A stretch of 64,000 nt of DNA. It comes from Neofusicoccum parvum (lineage: Eukaryota; Ascomycota; Dothideomycetes; Botryosphaeriales; Botryosphaeriaceae). A program made the position numbers and the translations under genes. The notes under the pieces were generated by a model, which was not told where the DNA came from, made no database searches, and saw only the letters and a list, made by a program, of their open reading frames with translations. The stretch is taken from NCBI GenBank assembly GCA_020912385.1, contig CP087209.1, forward strand, positions 1,178,001 to 1,242,000, written 5' to 3'. Shown here piece after piece: positions 1 to 13,564 of the stretch (position 1 is its first letter; each line of letters starts with the position of its first letter).

Positions 1-3000
1 GCGAAAATGCGCGCGGCGTTGTGCCCACGCGACGCCTCGCCGTTGCGGGACGAGCCAACACCGTCGAAGCGCCGCAGAAGGGGAGCTCGCGTGCCCGCCA
101 ATGAAGGGCGTTGCGCAAGTGCTGGCGTATGCTTATACGAGTGGCGTAGCGGATGGAATGAAAGGAACCGAACCCCCTTCGAAACGCCACAATTTCTTTC
201 TAGAGCCGCCTCACGTTTTCTCTGGGGGGCCGGCCGCAGCCACATGGCCCTGCGTTTGTGCAAGTTCGTGCCCGTCTCTCCCCGTCGGCGGCATACCCGG
301 CGAACAGGCGTTCGGCGACGGTTGGGGACCGACCGGATGACGGTTTGTCGTTTTTTTTGTTGTTTGCTGCGGCAGCGGCGCAGGTCGATCAGACCGGCAG
401 CTTGCATGAACGGCGACGGCGATCTAGATTCTCGTCGGTGTTGACAGCCACCCAGGGTTCGAGCTCATCTCGCGCAGGACGGCGCTGCCGTCGCACCCCC
501 ATCTGGGCGGCCTTCCGACGACAGGAGCCGGAGAACGATTGCCGAGGCGGGAAAGGGACGAACAGAAGCGCGGGCGGGCCGTTGGTTCACGACACGAGAT
601 GATGGGGGAGGCAGGGCCTGTATGAGCGGGGACCCTGCTCCGCGTGTTGGCAATAATCCCGTCATCTGCCAGTCATCCGTCGTTCATTTCCCCCGTCCGT
701 CCAGCGCGCGGGCGCGGCAGATCAATGCGTCGTCCGTCGCAAGCAGGCCAGGCCGCAAGCAGGCGGACGGGCCCCCGGCGTGGGGCTATTTTGGGTTTGG
801 GAGCCTCATTTTCGACGGGCGCCTTGTCAAGGGTGGTGTTCAGGATAAAAGCAAGAATGGGTGCGGAAAGCAAGACGGGCAGCTGCTCACGGCCAGCGCT
901 TGCGCTGCGCTGCGGCGCGATGACGAAAGGATGATCGGCGTGGAACGGGGCGACACGAATAATGGGCAGATGGTAGACCCTGCGTCAGGATGGGGACCTA
1001 GGATGCCGCCGAGGAGACGCCTATTCGGGAACGAGCGAATCATGCGACGCAGCTAGGACCATGGAGTCGAGGCAGGTCGAGCGAGGATGCGTGAAGACCG
1101 AATCTGCACAGGTTTTTCTTCTTCTTTCCTTTCCTTCCTCTTCTGCGGTCTGGACCCAGGTGGCCGGGCAGAGGCGCCCGTGTGTCGGTGGCGACTGACA
1201 CCCGCCTAGCCCGTTCGTCTCGAATGATCGGCCGGTCCACGGAAGGCTCTCCGCGTCGCAACGGCTGCGGCCCGGACTCGGGCTCTCGGGTCGAATGATG
1301 AAAGAGGCGGACAGGATCCTGCGATCAGAAAGGGAATTTTGTCAGCAAGAGCACATGGGAATCTGCAGCCAAACGGGCATTCGGCCTGCCTTTTCTGTGC
1401 CGTCGGGTCGTTTCCGGCGTCGCCACCTGCTGTTCTTGCCGTTCCGGGGGTCTGACGAGATGTCAGATACGCACCTACCAGCTGGTCCCTGGCGTTCGGC
1501 TCTTCTTTATCTGCTGATTGAAGGCCTTTTGACACGCCGCATCTCCCGTCACCGCTAATTCCGGCCCATCGGTGGAGCCCTTGGATCTGGATGTGGTGGG
1601 GAAGTCTGAAAAGTGTCTTCTACGGTCGTTCGAGAAGGTCGCTCGCACGTGCCGGAAGTGAGTCCTAGCTGCCGCTAGCTGACCATAGAGATTCCGTCGT
1701 GTCCGGGGCCGGACTGCTTTCCCACTTTCCGCAGTCGGCAGCCTTGTCTTGCGTCATCGGTGTTTGTTCCCGCCCACCCCAGCTCCAGCTCATGTCATGA
1801 CGCCTGGCAGCGAACAAGCGGTGGCAATCAGTCTGGACTGTCGTTCCGGAGAAACATTGCGGCACGTGTTGATCCGGAGAGAGGGTCGCGGCGAGACAGA
1901 TGTCCCACCCGAGCGATTGTCGGCGACTTGCGATGCACGCGATTTATCGTCGGCCTGTCGCAAGGACTGGCAACGCCGCCCGGGCCCTGCTGAAAACTCT
2001 GCCAACGTCGCGAGGCCTTTTACTGCGGCAAAAAGACGCCGGAGCGGTTCTGGATTGCGACATTGAGGGAACCCATCTGAACCGAGCCGCTCTCTGGTTT
2101 TCGACTGGCATGACTTTCGTGCCGACCGTTTCCCTTTAGCTCCTCGCCTCCCTCGGTACTCGGTACTCGTATTGGAGAAGAAGGGAGACCTGAGTGAGAT
2201 CGAATTGAGCCAGATCGTCGGCGTACATGTGCCCACACGGACGGACAGGAAACGCTATCTGGATGAATGGGGATCAAGCGATAAGCGCTAGAAGAGTGTC
2301 GTCGTCGGTTGCGTCTCTGACTCGTCCCAAGAAAGAACGGTGTCTCGGAAGCGATGTCCCATCAATCAATCACTCGATAGTATGAAAACGACCCCAGGGA
2401 GCAGCGGAAAAACAGACACCCAAACAGACGGGTCCTAAATCATTGCCCCCCGGATCCTTCAATTTCGTTGGTGCAGCACTGCCGTGGGCGAGTGAGACAC
2501 TCGGCGGACTGGACCCAGCGAGAGCGACTCCATCGTAGCACGTGCGTTGGGCAGAAAAGGCATCCGTATGCATCCTTCCTCGAACCGTATCGCGAGAACC
2601 AATCGGCACGATTTCTCTCCGGGAGAATGTGAAGAAGCGCAACAGTTTCTTCCGGGTGACAAGAAGGCGGACGTTACAAAAGTGTGGCTGTGAACAGTAT
2701 CGAGGTCCGGACGGACCGCGTTAGTTCTTTGCCTCCCCCTTTCGTCCGCAGAACCGTCCGAGCAATTTCAATGGAATAGCAACTGCCATCGTTTCTCTGC
2801 CGTAACATGGAGAAGGCACGATGCTATGCGATCCACTTTTCAAACTTCCGGTTTTACGTGTCGACGGGGCTTTCAGCATCCGAAGGTCCGGCAAAGCCTA
2901 AAGTGGTCTCCAGCAAGGGTGGCTATACGCACAATCAGGATGCAGTTCGATATCCAATTGCTGGCATGAAGAAGAGAAGGGCTGGATATGTGGGCGAATG

Positions 3001-6000
3001 CACGTTACATTGGCCCGCGATAGGCCCAAATACGTGTAGCCCTCTTGGACAACGAAGCGCTCTGTTACACAGCAAAGCAACATCGCGCTTGCCACCCATG
3101 GCTGCCGGAACCCCGGCTTCCATAGCTTGCCAGACATTTCCGTGTCCTCTTTCACATGGGCGCTTAGCCCCAGTCTGCATGGGAGAGGAAAAAGAAATAG
3201 TAACGTCCATTATCTGAGTTCTTCGGCACAACCCAGAAGTCAAGCAGAAACCAGGTTCCTATTCTTCCCGAGTCAGCGAAACCCTTGGCAGCAAAACACA
3301 CCATTGGCGAACGATTGGCAATAGCAAGAAGGTTCGCCGCCCAAGACACTCTCCGCCTTGAGGTTGCTTGTACGAACCGCGCTTCACTTGTTTCCCATCC
3401 AGACCACTCCAAAATTCAAGTGTCGTGGTGGGGACTTTCGAAGCGACCCTGGAGTGCGGCATTCATAAGCAAAAGATCTCGGCTTAGGGGTGAATGGGCT
3501 CCAGAGTGCGAAGAAGAGTCATCCTTGCAGCAAAAGCAAGGCGTTAGCATAAGCTGTGCGATAGCGAAGAAGCAAACTTCATGCTGATGAGGTTGTGTCC
3601 AGGACAGAGTGGAGATAACGCAAACCCCATCATGTCGCCAAGGACTACACGCGTAGCACGTCACCATCTTCGTCAGCAACGATAGGCTCAGTAGTACCAA
3701 TCGTCGATCACGACAGGACACCACGCGTTCGAGAGCAATGCAGTCCGGCTGTACTGAACCGATGCCACGTGCTGCGCAGCTGTCTATTCCTCCTCCCTTG
3801 CTTGGAAAATTTCATCCTTGGAGATAGATCTCCCAAGAGGAACAGATCCGTAAACAACGTTCCAGCTTCTTACTGCAGATGTGATTACACAATCTGTATC
3901 ACTCTTGCAGTGGCCCAACAAGGGTACGATGGAACCTCTGGGCTGCAACCTCGAGGCACGTGTGGGTATCCTGGCCATTCACTGTTTTGCGGCGCCGGGG
4001 GGAGAAAGAGTCTGAAGCGCGATCTGCGGGTATTGGAGAAGAAGAAATGCGGCTAAACTCATCACAGGGGGCAGTGGGGATCAGCGGGAAAGGCACGATC
4101 TGACAAAGGATAATCTACTCGACGTCCGCCGGTTCAAAATGGTCCAGTCTTCCTGAAACGGGCTTCACGATTTGCCGACCGGCCAATGAATCGTTATCCG
4201 GACCGCGGCTCCACGCAGACTGCTTCCCTGTGACGCTGGTCATTCGGACGGAGTAGGGTCGTCTTGCACACACACGTCGCCGTTGCAAGTGAGTCCGGTT
4301 CGTAGGCCAAGCCGACGGACGTGTGGGTGGTGGGTACACGGCCAGTATCAGCCAAGGCCGGGCCAAGAAGGGTAACCGTCAGCAGCGTGCAAGCGCACTG
4401 GGACATTTTGTCTGAGATACTCAAGAGGATTTAAAGAAGGACGGCGGCGGCGCGGCTTGGCGGGGGCGCGACGGACGGCCTTGGCTCCAGCGTCACACAG
4501 GCGGCGGTGGATGCATTCGGTCGTGGAAGCATGGCGATCACTCCTCTCTGGCGCTTGTCCCACAATGAGCCTGCCGGTCAGGAAACGCGTCGCAGCCGAA
4601 TGGGGCAGTGCAAAGACCGCCGCCGGCCTTGTAGGGAGCTTGCGGCGGAAGCGTACAGAAACCATCCCTACCTGTGCCCGAGTTCCCTGGTCGTCGGCAT
4701 TTGCAGTCCAACCAGCAACAGGCGCCCTGTTCCCGCCGATTCGGTTCTAGCGATCTAGTCGACCAGGAGTCCACGTCCACGGCCGACGGCTGCGGCGTCG
4801 GAAGAAGCAAGTCGAGACCCTCCACGGCGCAGGCTTAGTGATGACGATGTCTCTGGCAGCTGCATTGCAGCGCGTCGGCCCTGGACTCGCGGAGTTGGCT
4901 GCAGGACGCTGAGCCCCCCGCCGTAGTGGGAGATTGACGAGCCAATTTCCTCAGCGCAGGCGGCCAAGGCGCGTGTCACGACGATGCCCTTATCTGAGGT
5001 CGGCAGCAGCAATCAACATTCCGCTGCACGCAGCCGGCTGGGCTAAGAACGCAGCGAATGGCTGTCACACCGGCGTCGTCATCTCGATAGGGGCGGCCGT
5101 GACGACACGGGCGCTGCGCAACGCTTGGCGCAGGGCTAGCCAACGACGCTGTCCACGGAGGTCACGGAGCTTTCTCCAGACGGCGGGCTGGGTGGGGAGC
5201 ACTGGCGGGCCTGGGGACAGCGGGGAGGGCCCACGCGCGGCACCTGAGGCGAGGGCTGCCTGGGGCTGGAGGCTGGCGGTCTAGTGTTTAGTTTCGGGCG
5301 CACAAACAAGCGCGGACACGCGGATCATCCGTGGGCCCAGCTGGGCTGGCGGCGCCGCTAAGAGATGCGCCCGCTTGGCCGCCAAGCCGCCTCCGACGAC
5401 TCCCGCTCCTCCAGCGCGCGCTGCGGTGCCCGTGGTGGCCCTCAGACGCTGCCACTCCCGCGCAGCACTCCTGCCTCCGGCCCCGCGGCGCCCGCGCCTG
5501 CCCCCTTCCCTGGCACTGCGCGCCTCCCGCTGACACGAGCGCCGCCCGCGAGCTCGGCTCTGGCCCGCGGGGCTGCATTCCTCGAGCACAGATTCCTCTT
5601 TGGGCCTCCTTCGATTGGGTACCGTGGTGGACCTGCCAAGGCCGTCGTCACGACGGACTCCCGGGCTTGTTTGCCGTTCCCTGTCTCGCACACAGGCTGC
5701 CGGATCCCTCATCTCAAGGGGAGCGGCGGACGCACAAGCATTACCCAGTCCGCAGCACTCAGCCACAGAATTTGGCATCCGCGTTGCGGTCCGCTGTCTT
5801 GTCCGGGCTTGGCAGTGCGCCCTCTCCGGGCCTTCCTGCCCAAGGAATAGCGGCCCTGCGTAACTCAACACCCTCTCGCTGCCTCCCCAGCGCCCGGGTG
5901 CCACACCGCAACGGCCAGACTCGCCGCGCTGCCCGCCGGCGCCCGTCTTCCCTGTCTTGGCCCTCCCTGCCCCGTGCAGATCTCTGCCTCCCCCGGCCGG

Positions 6001-6556
6001 CAGGCTGCTGCGCCGTGGCTCTGCCCCAGCAGCCGCTGCCTGCATTGCCGCCCGCTGATGATGTGCTGCGGTGCTAATCTGCTCCAATCCCCGTGCTTGC
6101 TGTTCTGGGGATCGGAACGTGGTTGATGCCGAGACCTAGCTTCTGATAACGCGTCACACTAACACATCACCCAGTGCGCACGATGCGTCCCGGCGGCGAA
6201 AGTGGGCCTCCTCGCGGGGGCGCTCGAGCTTGCCGCTGCTGCCAGTAGATAATATGCTTTCTCTTCGCTGCTTCTTTCAGAGCTGACGATACGCTTGCTT
6301 GTCCGTCGCTGTCCGCCCTCTCCGCAGTGAACCCTCCGTCACCCTAGACCCTAGCAGCCCCCGCCGTTCCACTTCAACACCGCCCTCTCCTCACCAAGTC
6401 TCAATCTAGACGCACGCACTCATAAGTCGCCAACGGTGGTGCGCCTTCCGCGTTAGAGCAGAGACCCACACCTCACTGTTTCTCTCCGTCTGCTTCACTT
6501 CGCTTTTCGTCATCACTCCGTCTCCACCTTCTTTCCGCGCTCATTGCGACGGCAAG
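1..6556. other. Gene-poor GC-rich stretch
   Basis: I find no convincing gene in 6.5 kb. Open frames here are short, lack recognisable domains and cannot be linked by good splice signals. The longest (about 5.28-6.09 kb) overlap on opposite strands, which is what GC-rich DNA gives by chance. The last 250 bases before the MFS start codon are rich in C and T, as is usual for fungal promoters and 5' leaders. A non-coding RNA or long upstream regulatory region cannot be excluded. Confidence 0.6.
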
Positions 6557-8746
6557 ATGAGTGCAATCACTTTCCCTGACGCCGCCCTGCGGCACCCCTC
6601 AGGGAGGCAACAGCCCGCCGGCTCGAGAACACCGGGCTACACCTCAAGCGCTGCTCCATCACTCTTTGACCATGACCCCGAAAAGAGCGACACGGCGCAC
6701 CTTGACAACCCTAGCGCAGTATCGATTCGCAATTCACCTCTCCCCGAAGAGCCCAACTGGCCGAAGGAAGTCAAAGCCTGGACGACGCTGGCGGCCTGCT
6801 TCTTCCTGATGTTCAACAGCTGGGGCCTGGTCAACGCTTACGGAACGTTCGCCTCGTACTACAAGGACGTGCTGCTCCCGGAAGCCGATGCGCTGTACTT
6901 CAACCTCTTCGGTGCAACAGAGTGTTTCATGGTGCTCATTCTGTCCGGCGTGGTCGGCCGCCTCCTTGACGCCGGGTACTACAGGCACTTGATCGGAGTG
7001 GGAACCTTTCTCGTCACACTCAGCTTCATGATGCTCAGCATTAGCAACGGTGGCGGCGAGTGGGAGGAGGGCTCCATCGGGCTGATTTGGCTGACGCACG
7101 GCTTCTTGGCGGGGCTGGGTATGAGTTGCTTTTTCGTCAGCAGCTCGCAGAGTAAGTACCACCTCAAATCAAAGAAACACGAGAGACACCGGCCGGGGGT
7201 GTGCAGTTGGGCCGTCATCGTGGTTGTTGGGAGAAGTTCAACACCAGGATGAAATAAGCTATGGCAGATGGTGGCCTGATCGACGACGCTGACTCGATGT
7301 GTTTGTTTACAGTCGCCGCCACATGGTTTCATAAGCGGAAGAGTCTGGCTATCGGAATCGTCGCCTCGGGCGCGAGTATCTGTGAGTGCCTCGTCACCAT
7401 TCTTGGAGTCGTGAAATGGCGCCTTGGCGGAATGCACTGACGATCTCTCGCAGCCGGACTCATCTATCCCATCATGCTTCGCTTCCTCACCACGTCCATC
7501 GGCTTCAACAACGCCGTGCGCTGTGTCGCAGGCCTGATTGGCCTGACAGCATTGTTCTCCCTGCTATTCGCGGTACCGAACCCGAAGCATATCTATCGCA
7601 AGCCTGAGTCTTGGAAGGACCACCGGGTCTGGGTTGACTTCGAGGCTTTCCGCTACAAGCCCTTCGTCTGGTTTACTGCCAGTATCTCCTTCCTATTTTT
7701 GGGCTTCTACCCTGTGTTCTTCAACCTCGAGGAAGTAAGTAAGCCGAATAAAACGATGCTGTGGCACTACACGTGGCAAATCCCTGTCCTGTTACATTCC
7801 CGGCCTAGCACCAGGTCTCGGTTATTCTGTCGCAATACTAACTTCTCGTCTTCTGTAGTGGGCCGCCAACAGAGGCTTCGGGTACAAGGAGGGTATCCTA
7901 CGCACATCAGGGCCAGGCCAGCATAAACCCCTGACTGCTGGGTTAGCGACCTACTACATGCTCGCCATCATGAACGCGATGAGCACTTTCGGTCGCGTCG
8001 GGGCTGCATGGGCAAGTGACCAGTAAGTGCACCAGCGCATCGTACTTGCGCCGCCGCGGAAGGAATACCAATTGACACATCTCTCGCACAGCTACGGCGC
8101 TGTCCAGGTCCACACCGTGGTCACCGGCGTTTCCTCACTCCTGGTCCTCGTCCTTTGGACCTTGACTCCCAACTTCAAAGTCACCATGGTATTCATCGCC
8201 TTCTTCGGCGTCTTCAGCGGCTCCGTAATCGGCCTCCCGCCGGCCAGCATGGCCTACATCCTCGGTAAGGAGCCGCACCGCCAAGCCAAGCTGGGTCAAT
8301 GGACGGGCATGATGTACACAGCCGCCGGCATCCCGTCCCTCATCGGCCCCATCATCGCCGGCAGCCTGATTTCCAAGTTCGACACGTACCTGACGGTACA
8401 GCTGTGGAGCGGTGCCTGCCTGCTGCTCAGCACCGCCTGCATGGCCGTCACAGTCCTCTACAAGCGCCGCGAGGCCGCCGGCACCTACACGCCCAACCAG
8501 AGCGACGGCTCGTCCGACGAGGAGGGACCCGCTGCCACCGACGGCTTCCGCATCGGCCGCGCCACCAGCACCAGCAACAACTCCAGCCGCACCGTGTCGA
8601 GCGGCGTGTCGAGCGTGCGCGAGCCGCGCCACCATCACCCTGGCGCCGGCGCTGGCGGCGCCGGCGGTGATCGGCGCGGCGGGCAGCAGAGCGACACCGA
8701 CGACGAGATCACCAAGAAGAAAACAAAAGACGACGAAAAGGAATAG
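6557..8746 (+). CDS. MFS transporter, monocarboxylate-porter type
   Basis: Membrane transporter of the major facilitator superfamily, resembling the fungal monocarboxylate/riboflavin porter (MCH, SLC16-like) group. Five exons fit: 6557-7151, 7313-7381, 7454-7734, 7859-8022 and 8092-8746, giving 587 residues with phase preserved at every junction. A cytosolic N-terminal tail of about 75 residues precedes the first membrane segment (a LAACFFLMFNSWG core) and the YGTFASYY motif typical of this subfamily. Later segments include a GLGMSCFF helix, the WFHKRKSLAIGI loop and an LEEWAANRGFGY stretch. The C-terminus is a long, low-complexity, charged tail rich in Ser, Gly and Asp. No neighbouring enzyme points to a substrate; a monocarboxylate or a vitamin is a family-level guess. 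Introns are 69-161 nt. Confidence is high for the family and low for the substrate. Confidence 0.9.
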
Positions 8747-11700
8747 AGAGCAGAGCTAAAAGAACAGGCTCGGCTTCGGGTTATCAGCAATGGCATTTCA
8801 ATGGTGTTGGAGTTTCCTGTCCCTTTTTTTTTTGGTTTTTGCGATATCCACAAGAAGCGCACTAGTGGGGGAGCCTCAGACCCTCCCCCCACAAATTGCA
8901 CTACCTACAGAATGATCGACAGACGGCCTCCACACATCATGACGATCTTCAAGCTCTATTTTTGGTTTTGGTTTTCAAAAGAAGGAGCGTTGTCGACACC
9001 GACGCGCACCCACGCTACCCTGGACTTTCGGGTCCCTCGGCAGAGGCTTGTTCTGTTTTTGCTTTTCCCTCCCTGGCTCCAGGCGTAGGGTTGCTCCTTG
9101 GAAGGTGTGGGCGTGGGGGTTGCGGCGCGGCGTGGCGTTCACCTGTCTTGTTCTTCGTGGCGTTTGGCGGGAAAAGCCACGCGGCTGGGCGTTTTTCCAT
9201 GGCAGGGGGGAAGCCATCTTTCTACACAAAAAAAGGGGGGACCGACACCAAAGAGGTACGAAGCCTTGGTATTTTCTTGGTGTTTGCCTTTTCTTCTCAT
9301 TGATTTGAGAACGCACTGATGACGATCTTCACGGCCGTGTGAGACGGGGTGTCGGGCTTTCGGGCGTTGGGGACTTTGGCGGTAGATGCGGCTATCTGAA
9401 TAGAGATCATGTGTCCACGCGAGTGGTGTTCTTGGCGGCTTGGTACGCGACTATTGACATGTTGGCGCGAATATTTGGAAACGATGCCGTTGATAACCAG
9501 GAATATGTTGTTGGTGTTGAGGGGAAGGTTAGCCGGGGGGCTGTTTGTGCGCCGGCCGGGCTGACCGAATGCCTCAGCCGCAAAGCCGACAGAGGTTACC
9601 GTGTTGGGACAAGCGTTGTGGAGGATGACAGTTGAAGGGTCGCGGATGACGTTGGCGACAATCCCAGAACGCCCTAATGGGAACAATAAGTCAATAGCGG
9701 GACCAACCGGAACCCCTGCAGGGTTCTTTAAGGACCCTTCCAGAAACCTTCTTTTGTTTCTCGAATGGCTAGGCGGAGAGCCGTAGAGACTAAAACAGTG
9801 CTACAGAAATCCTACTTGGCTTCCACGTGGAACTCGTAATTGCGGGAGTGCCCGTTGCGGATACTTGAAGATTTGTGCAGAAATGGAGAAGGGATCCTTA
9901 GAAATCGTGATATGGGCGTGGGAGAGTCAGTCCGGCCTGTTTTTTCTTTCCACACGATGACGCAACTTACGTTAAGCCTGCACCCGATAGCGAAATACGT
10001 GATTCTGCTCACTTTCGTACCACATCTCTATTCAAACAGCCATTCTAAAGATTTCTTACGTATTCTTCAATTGCACCAATTCGGATGGATATGCGTGCAA
10101 TTTTTCCAGGTGCATATGTCTATGTTATTAAAATCCGTCAATAGCATATCACGAGGTTTCTACGTATTGTAGCCTATTCTCGTATACAGAATTTGAAATA
10201 AAATAGATATTTATTTAAGTTTCTTTTTACTTCTTTCAATAATAAAACTTGTGCTCTATAATATACAACTATAAGTTCCGTGAGGGTGAAAGGGGAGTTT
10301 TGGCCCCTACTACACCCTTTGCAGCCAAGTTGCGTGACACAGCCGGACGCCACAGTGATGAAACTCAGAGTGGCGTCTTATCTTTTGAAAATGTCGGTCG
10401 CTCATTGCAGCGCTTTGCTCTCCAAAAAGCATGGACTGTGTACCAAAAATTAGGTTGAAAAATAAAAATAAGAATAGAATTAAAGGCGAAAGAAGGCTGA
10501 CGGGAAACGAAAGCGGCTGTGCTCCGGGGCGTCTACACACCGTCTCGTAAGCGGAGTTCTTCTTTCACAATGCGAGCTCCGCTCACAGATGTGGCAGCGC
10601 CTCGTATGACAGCCGACCTCGGACGTGCTGCTGCCGGCTACATGATCGGTCCTGCAAAAGTTCTCGTCTCAGATCTATGATCGCTGCTACCGAGGTTCCA
10701 GGATCGTCTGATCCCTCCTAAACCCCTGGTCTGCACGCCGCAAGTTCATTGACACACGTCGAATGTAGCCCGCGGCGCCGCCGTTGCTTGTCGCCTGCAA
10801 TACCCCAACCGCAGTGAGACCTCTGCTTGCGTGCAGCCACTAGGACACAGGTACAGTATCAAAATCAGGCTGCCAGCCGCACAGGCATCTGACGCATTAT
10901 TTTATCGTGGGCCGGACGGCTCGCGTTGTCTTCCCATTCGCTGCTTCCCTCATCCGCCCGTGTATATAGCTACGTTTCCCCCCATTTCTTCTGCCGTAAT
11001 TCCAGATCTGCTTCTTGAACATGCGCAAATAAAATTTTTGGCCAATTCTTCCTCATTTATCCACGACTTTCCTTTCCCCATCACGACAACTAATGAACCT
11101 CGTGTTAATGGCTAAGGAGAGTAAGAAGATCAAGGGGAAATGAGGATCTAGATCCAGCTCACTGATGGGAATGCAGGCGCTAGCCTGGAATCACCGCAAG
11201 TCGGAGAGAATCCCTCACCGTGGTCGATACAAGATGCTACCGGTCTTGTCGCCGTTGTACTCATGGTTCTTCTCCCATGTGTCGCATATACGATACGCCG
11301 TTTCTTCCGCGAGGCTTACCTGAGATGGCTCCATTTGCCTCAGAGGATCCTGCACTGGCGAAATGGTCCGTTAGATACATCTTATCCATTGGAGCCATGA
11401 TAAGATCACTCTCCTCATTGATCAACCCCTGATTCTGCAATCTGCCCTTACTTCTTTGGGAATGCCATACTAACATTTCTTCAACCACCTAGTCCCTACC
11501 GAGGATCTACTCCCGCGCTGGACTCCACCTCACTTCCCGTGCGACACCCCTGAGGAAATGGCACGGGTGGCAACGTCAGATTGGAGAGAGCTTTCCAGGT
11601 TGAGGTTTCGTGGGCCGGTTGGTACTGAAGAGTGATACTACAACTGTGGGGCACCACCAGCTACACTAGGGGGAATCATCAGCCACGCTGTCGTCAAATT

Positions 11701-12102
11701 ATTCAAGGTATCACACCTACAGAAGCCAAGAAGTAACAGACTATTGCACATGCGTATTTCTTGAGGCTTCCAAAAAGCCATCCAAATGGAACGAACGCCT
11801 GAGTTTTGCGATAATATGTCTTGGAAACTAAAAGCAATATCTGTGATGACCAGCTTCAGCGGACTGTTGATAAACATTGCAATTGGGCGTGTTGAAGGAC
11901 TACTTCTGGCTAATTTACTCATGGTATTTCCACAATGAACTAGCAGTTTAGTTTCTAATGCCGTAGTTTTGGTTGATGGTATGGTTAACAGAGCTACACG
12001 TCCCCTGGTCGGAAATGTAATCAACCTCTGTATCGTGCCCAAATAGTCAGACCAAGAACTTTGAAATTACCTCGAACCCACCTACCCATCTCTTCCAGCA
12101 CC
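8747..12102. other. Intergenic region with an AT-rich island
   Basis: No gene can be supported in 3.4 kb. The part from about 9.8 to 10.3 kb is markedly AT-rich compared with the flanking DNA, with runs of A and T and many stop codons in all frames. Two minus-strand open frames (9297-9686 and 11638-12042) have no recognisable domain, and I do not call them genes. The stretch may contain decayed repeat or gene remnants. Confidence 0.5.
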
Positions 12103-13035
12103 TCACAGCTTCCCGGGAAGATGCGAAGGCACAACAGAAGAGAGCCCTCCATCAACCGGGAGAACCACTCCAGTGATCCACCTCGCCTCTGGGCCCGCCA
12201 GCCACCGAACAGCGTAGCCGGTATCCCACCCGGTCCCTTCGACGCCCAGCACGTTCAACTTCGCACGCGCCGCCCTGGTCTCCTCATCCGCCTGCGGGTT
12301 CTCCGATATCAGCGGCGTCCACACCGCGCCTGTGCCCGCCGGGGGGAAAATCGTCAACTAAAAACCGTCCTGCTGACCCCGACATGGGAGCAAACTCAAA
12401 GATCACCCACCGGGACAGACGCAATTCACCCGCACGCCAGCGGGGCCGTGCTGCCACGCCATGCTGCGGGTCAAGTTGACGACAGCGCCCTTGCTGACGG
12501 GGTACAGCAGGTCGCTCTGGCCGCCGCCCAGCCCGGCCACGCTGCCGACGTTGACAACACTACCACCGGCCGGCCCGTTCCGCAGCATGGCCGGGACGGC
12601 GTGCTTGGCCATCCACACCATGCTGGCGACGTTGACGCGCATCCCGCGGTCCCAGCCGTCGGGCGCGACGGCCGTGGCGTCGCCCGGCGCCCCGAGGATC
12701 CCGACGTTGTTGACCAGGATGTCGACGCGGCCGAAGCGCCGCAGCGCCGCGTGCACGACGCGCTCGCACTCGGCCGGCGAGGACACGTCGGCCGCGCAGG
12801 CGGCCGCGGGCCCGAAGGAGGCGGACGTGCTGCCCGCGGATGCGATCATGTCGACCGTGGCGGCGGCGAGCGCCGCGTCTTGGTCTACGCAGAGCACCGC
12901 GCAGCCGTCTTCGGCGAGCAGGATGGCGGAGGCGCGCCCGTTGCCGATGCCGGTGCCGGCGCTGCCGGCGCCGGTGACGATGGCGGCTTTGCCGGCGAGG
13001 GAGCGGGGGCGGCGGGGGGTGTGGGGGTGGCTCAT
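12103..13035 (-). CDS. Short-chain dehydrogenase/reductase (SDR)
   Basis: Classical NAD(P)-dependent oxidoreductase. Two exons, 13035-12411 and 12329-12103, are joined across an 81-nt intron and give 283 residues. The join restores a CPGAVWTPL stretch normal for this family, and neither exon frame alone does. Visible motifs are the cofactor-binding TGAGSAGTGIG (from residue 21), DV about residues 83-84, NNVG (109-112), the catalytic Ser (about 165) and YPVSK (Tyr178, Lys182). The C-terminus ends in a normal PVDGG motif. The start at 13035 puts the Rossmann fold 15-20 residues from the N-terminus; the longer upstream frame is low-complexity and unlikely. The gene lies beside a Zn2Cys6 regulator and a fumarylacetoacetase-like gene, so it may oxidise a ring or alcohol intermediate in the same pathway. 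The substrate is unknown. Confidence 0.9.
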
Positions 13036-13564
13036 TGGGATGGGGGGTGGAGGGGCTGGTGGGTGTGGAGAGGGATAGAAGATGTGTGGGTGACCGGGAG
13101 GTGAGGTCTGTTTATGTACGGGGTTGTTGTTTAAGAATTGGTGACGGACAGAACTTTGGGAGTGATGCTGGAACTGCGGAGGTAGGTCGGTTCCTGGATA
13201 AAAAGCCTGCTTGTTCCCTGCGGGCAAAAATAACCCACTTTCGTGTTAATAGAGGGGCACGAGTGTTTTTCTTTTGCGAGGGTTGAGTCTGATTGCGTGC
13301 TGTGACGTAGATCAGCATTTGATGAAGAGACCAGGGTCTCTGATCACGTACATACCCCGCGATTCCCCCTCAGACATCCACCAATTAGGTCGCCGATGGA
13401 GCCGATTGGCCATTCTGTCTAAAAACCCCACCTCATACTAAACTCAAGTTGAGAATTGAGGACTGAAAAACTGCAGTGACGGTGATCCTCCTACTCGTTT
13501 GCTTCAGACGCGAAATCCAAATGTAGACTAATCATGCCTTGTCGCACCCTCATAATGACAATGT
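13036..13564. other. Intergenic between SDR and regulator
   Basis: This stretch holds the SDR promoter (SDR is transcribed leftwards) and the 3' end of the Zn2Cys6 gene. I see no coding sequence and no CGGNNCCG palindrome like those in the promoter at 17.3 kb. Confidence 0.5.

Noticed and set aside
5281..6087. Overlapping open frames of about 250-270 codons on both strands upstream of the MFS gene
   Set aside because: Extreme Arg/Pro/Ala bias, no domain, mirrored on the opposite strand; a product of GC-rich sequence.
9297..9686. Minus-strand 129-codon frame with a somewhat protein-like middle
   Set aside because: No recognisable motif or signal peptide, and no convincing splice partners; left uncalled.
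11638..12042. Minus-strand 134-codon frame next to the SDR gene
   Set aside because: I considered a decayed SDR copy, but no Rossmann or YxxxK motif can be found in it.
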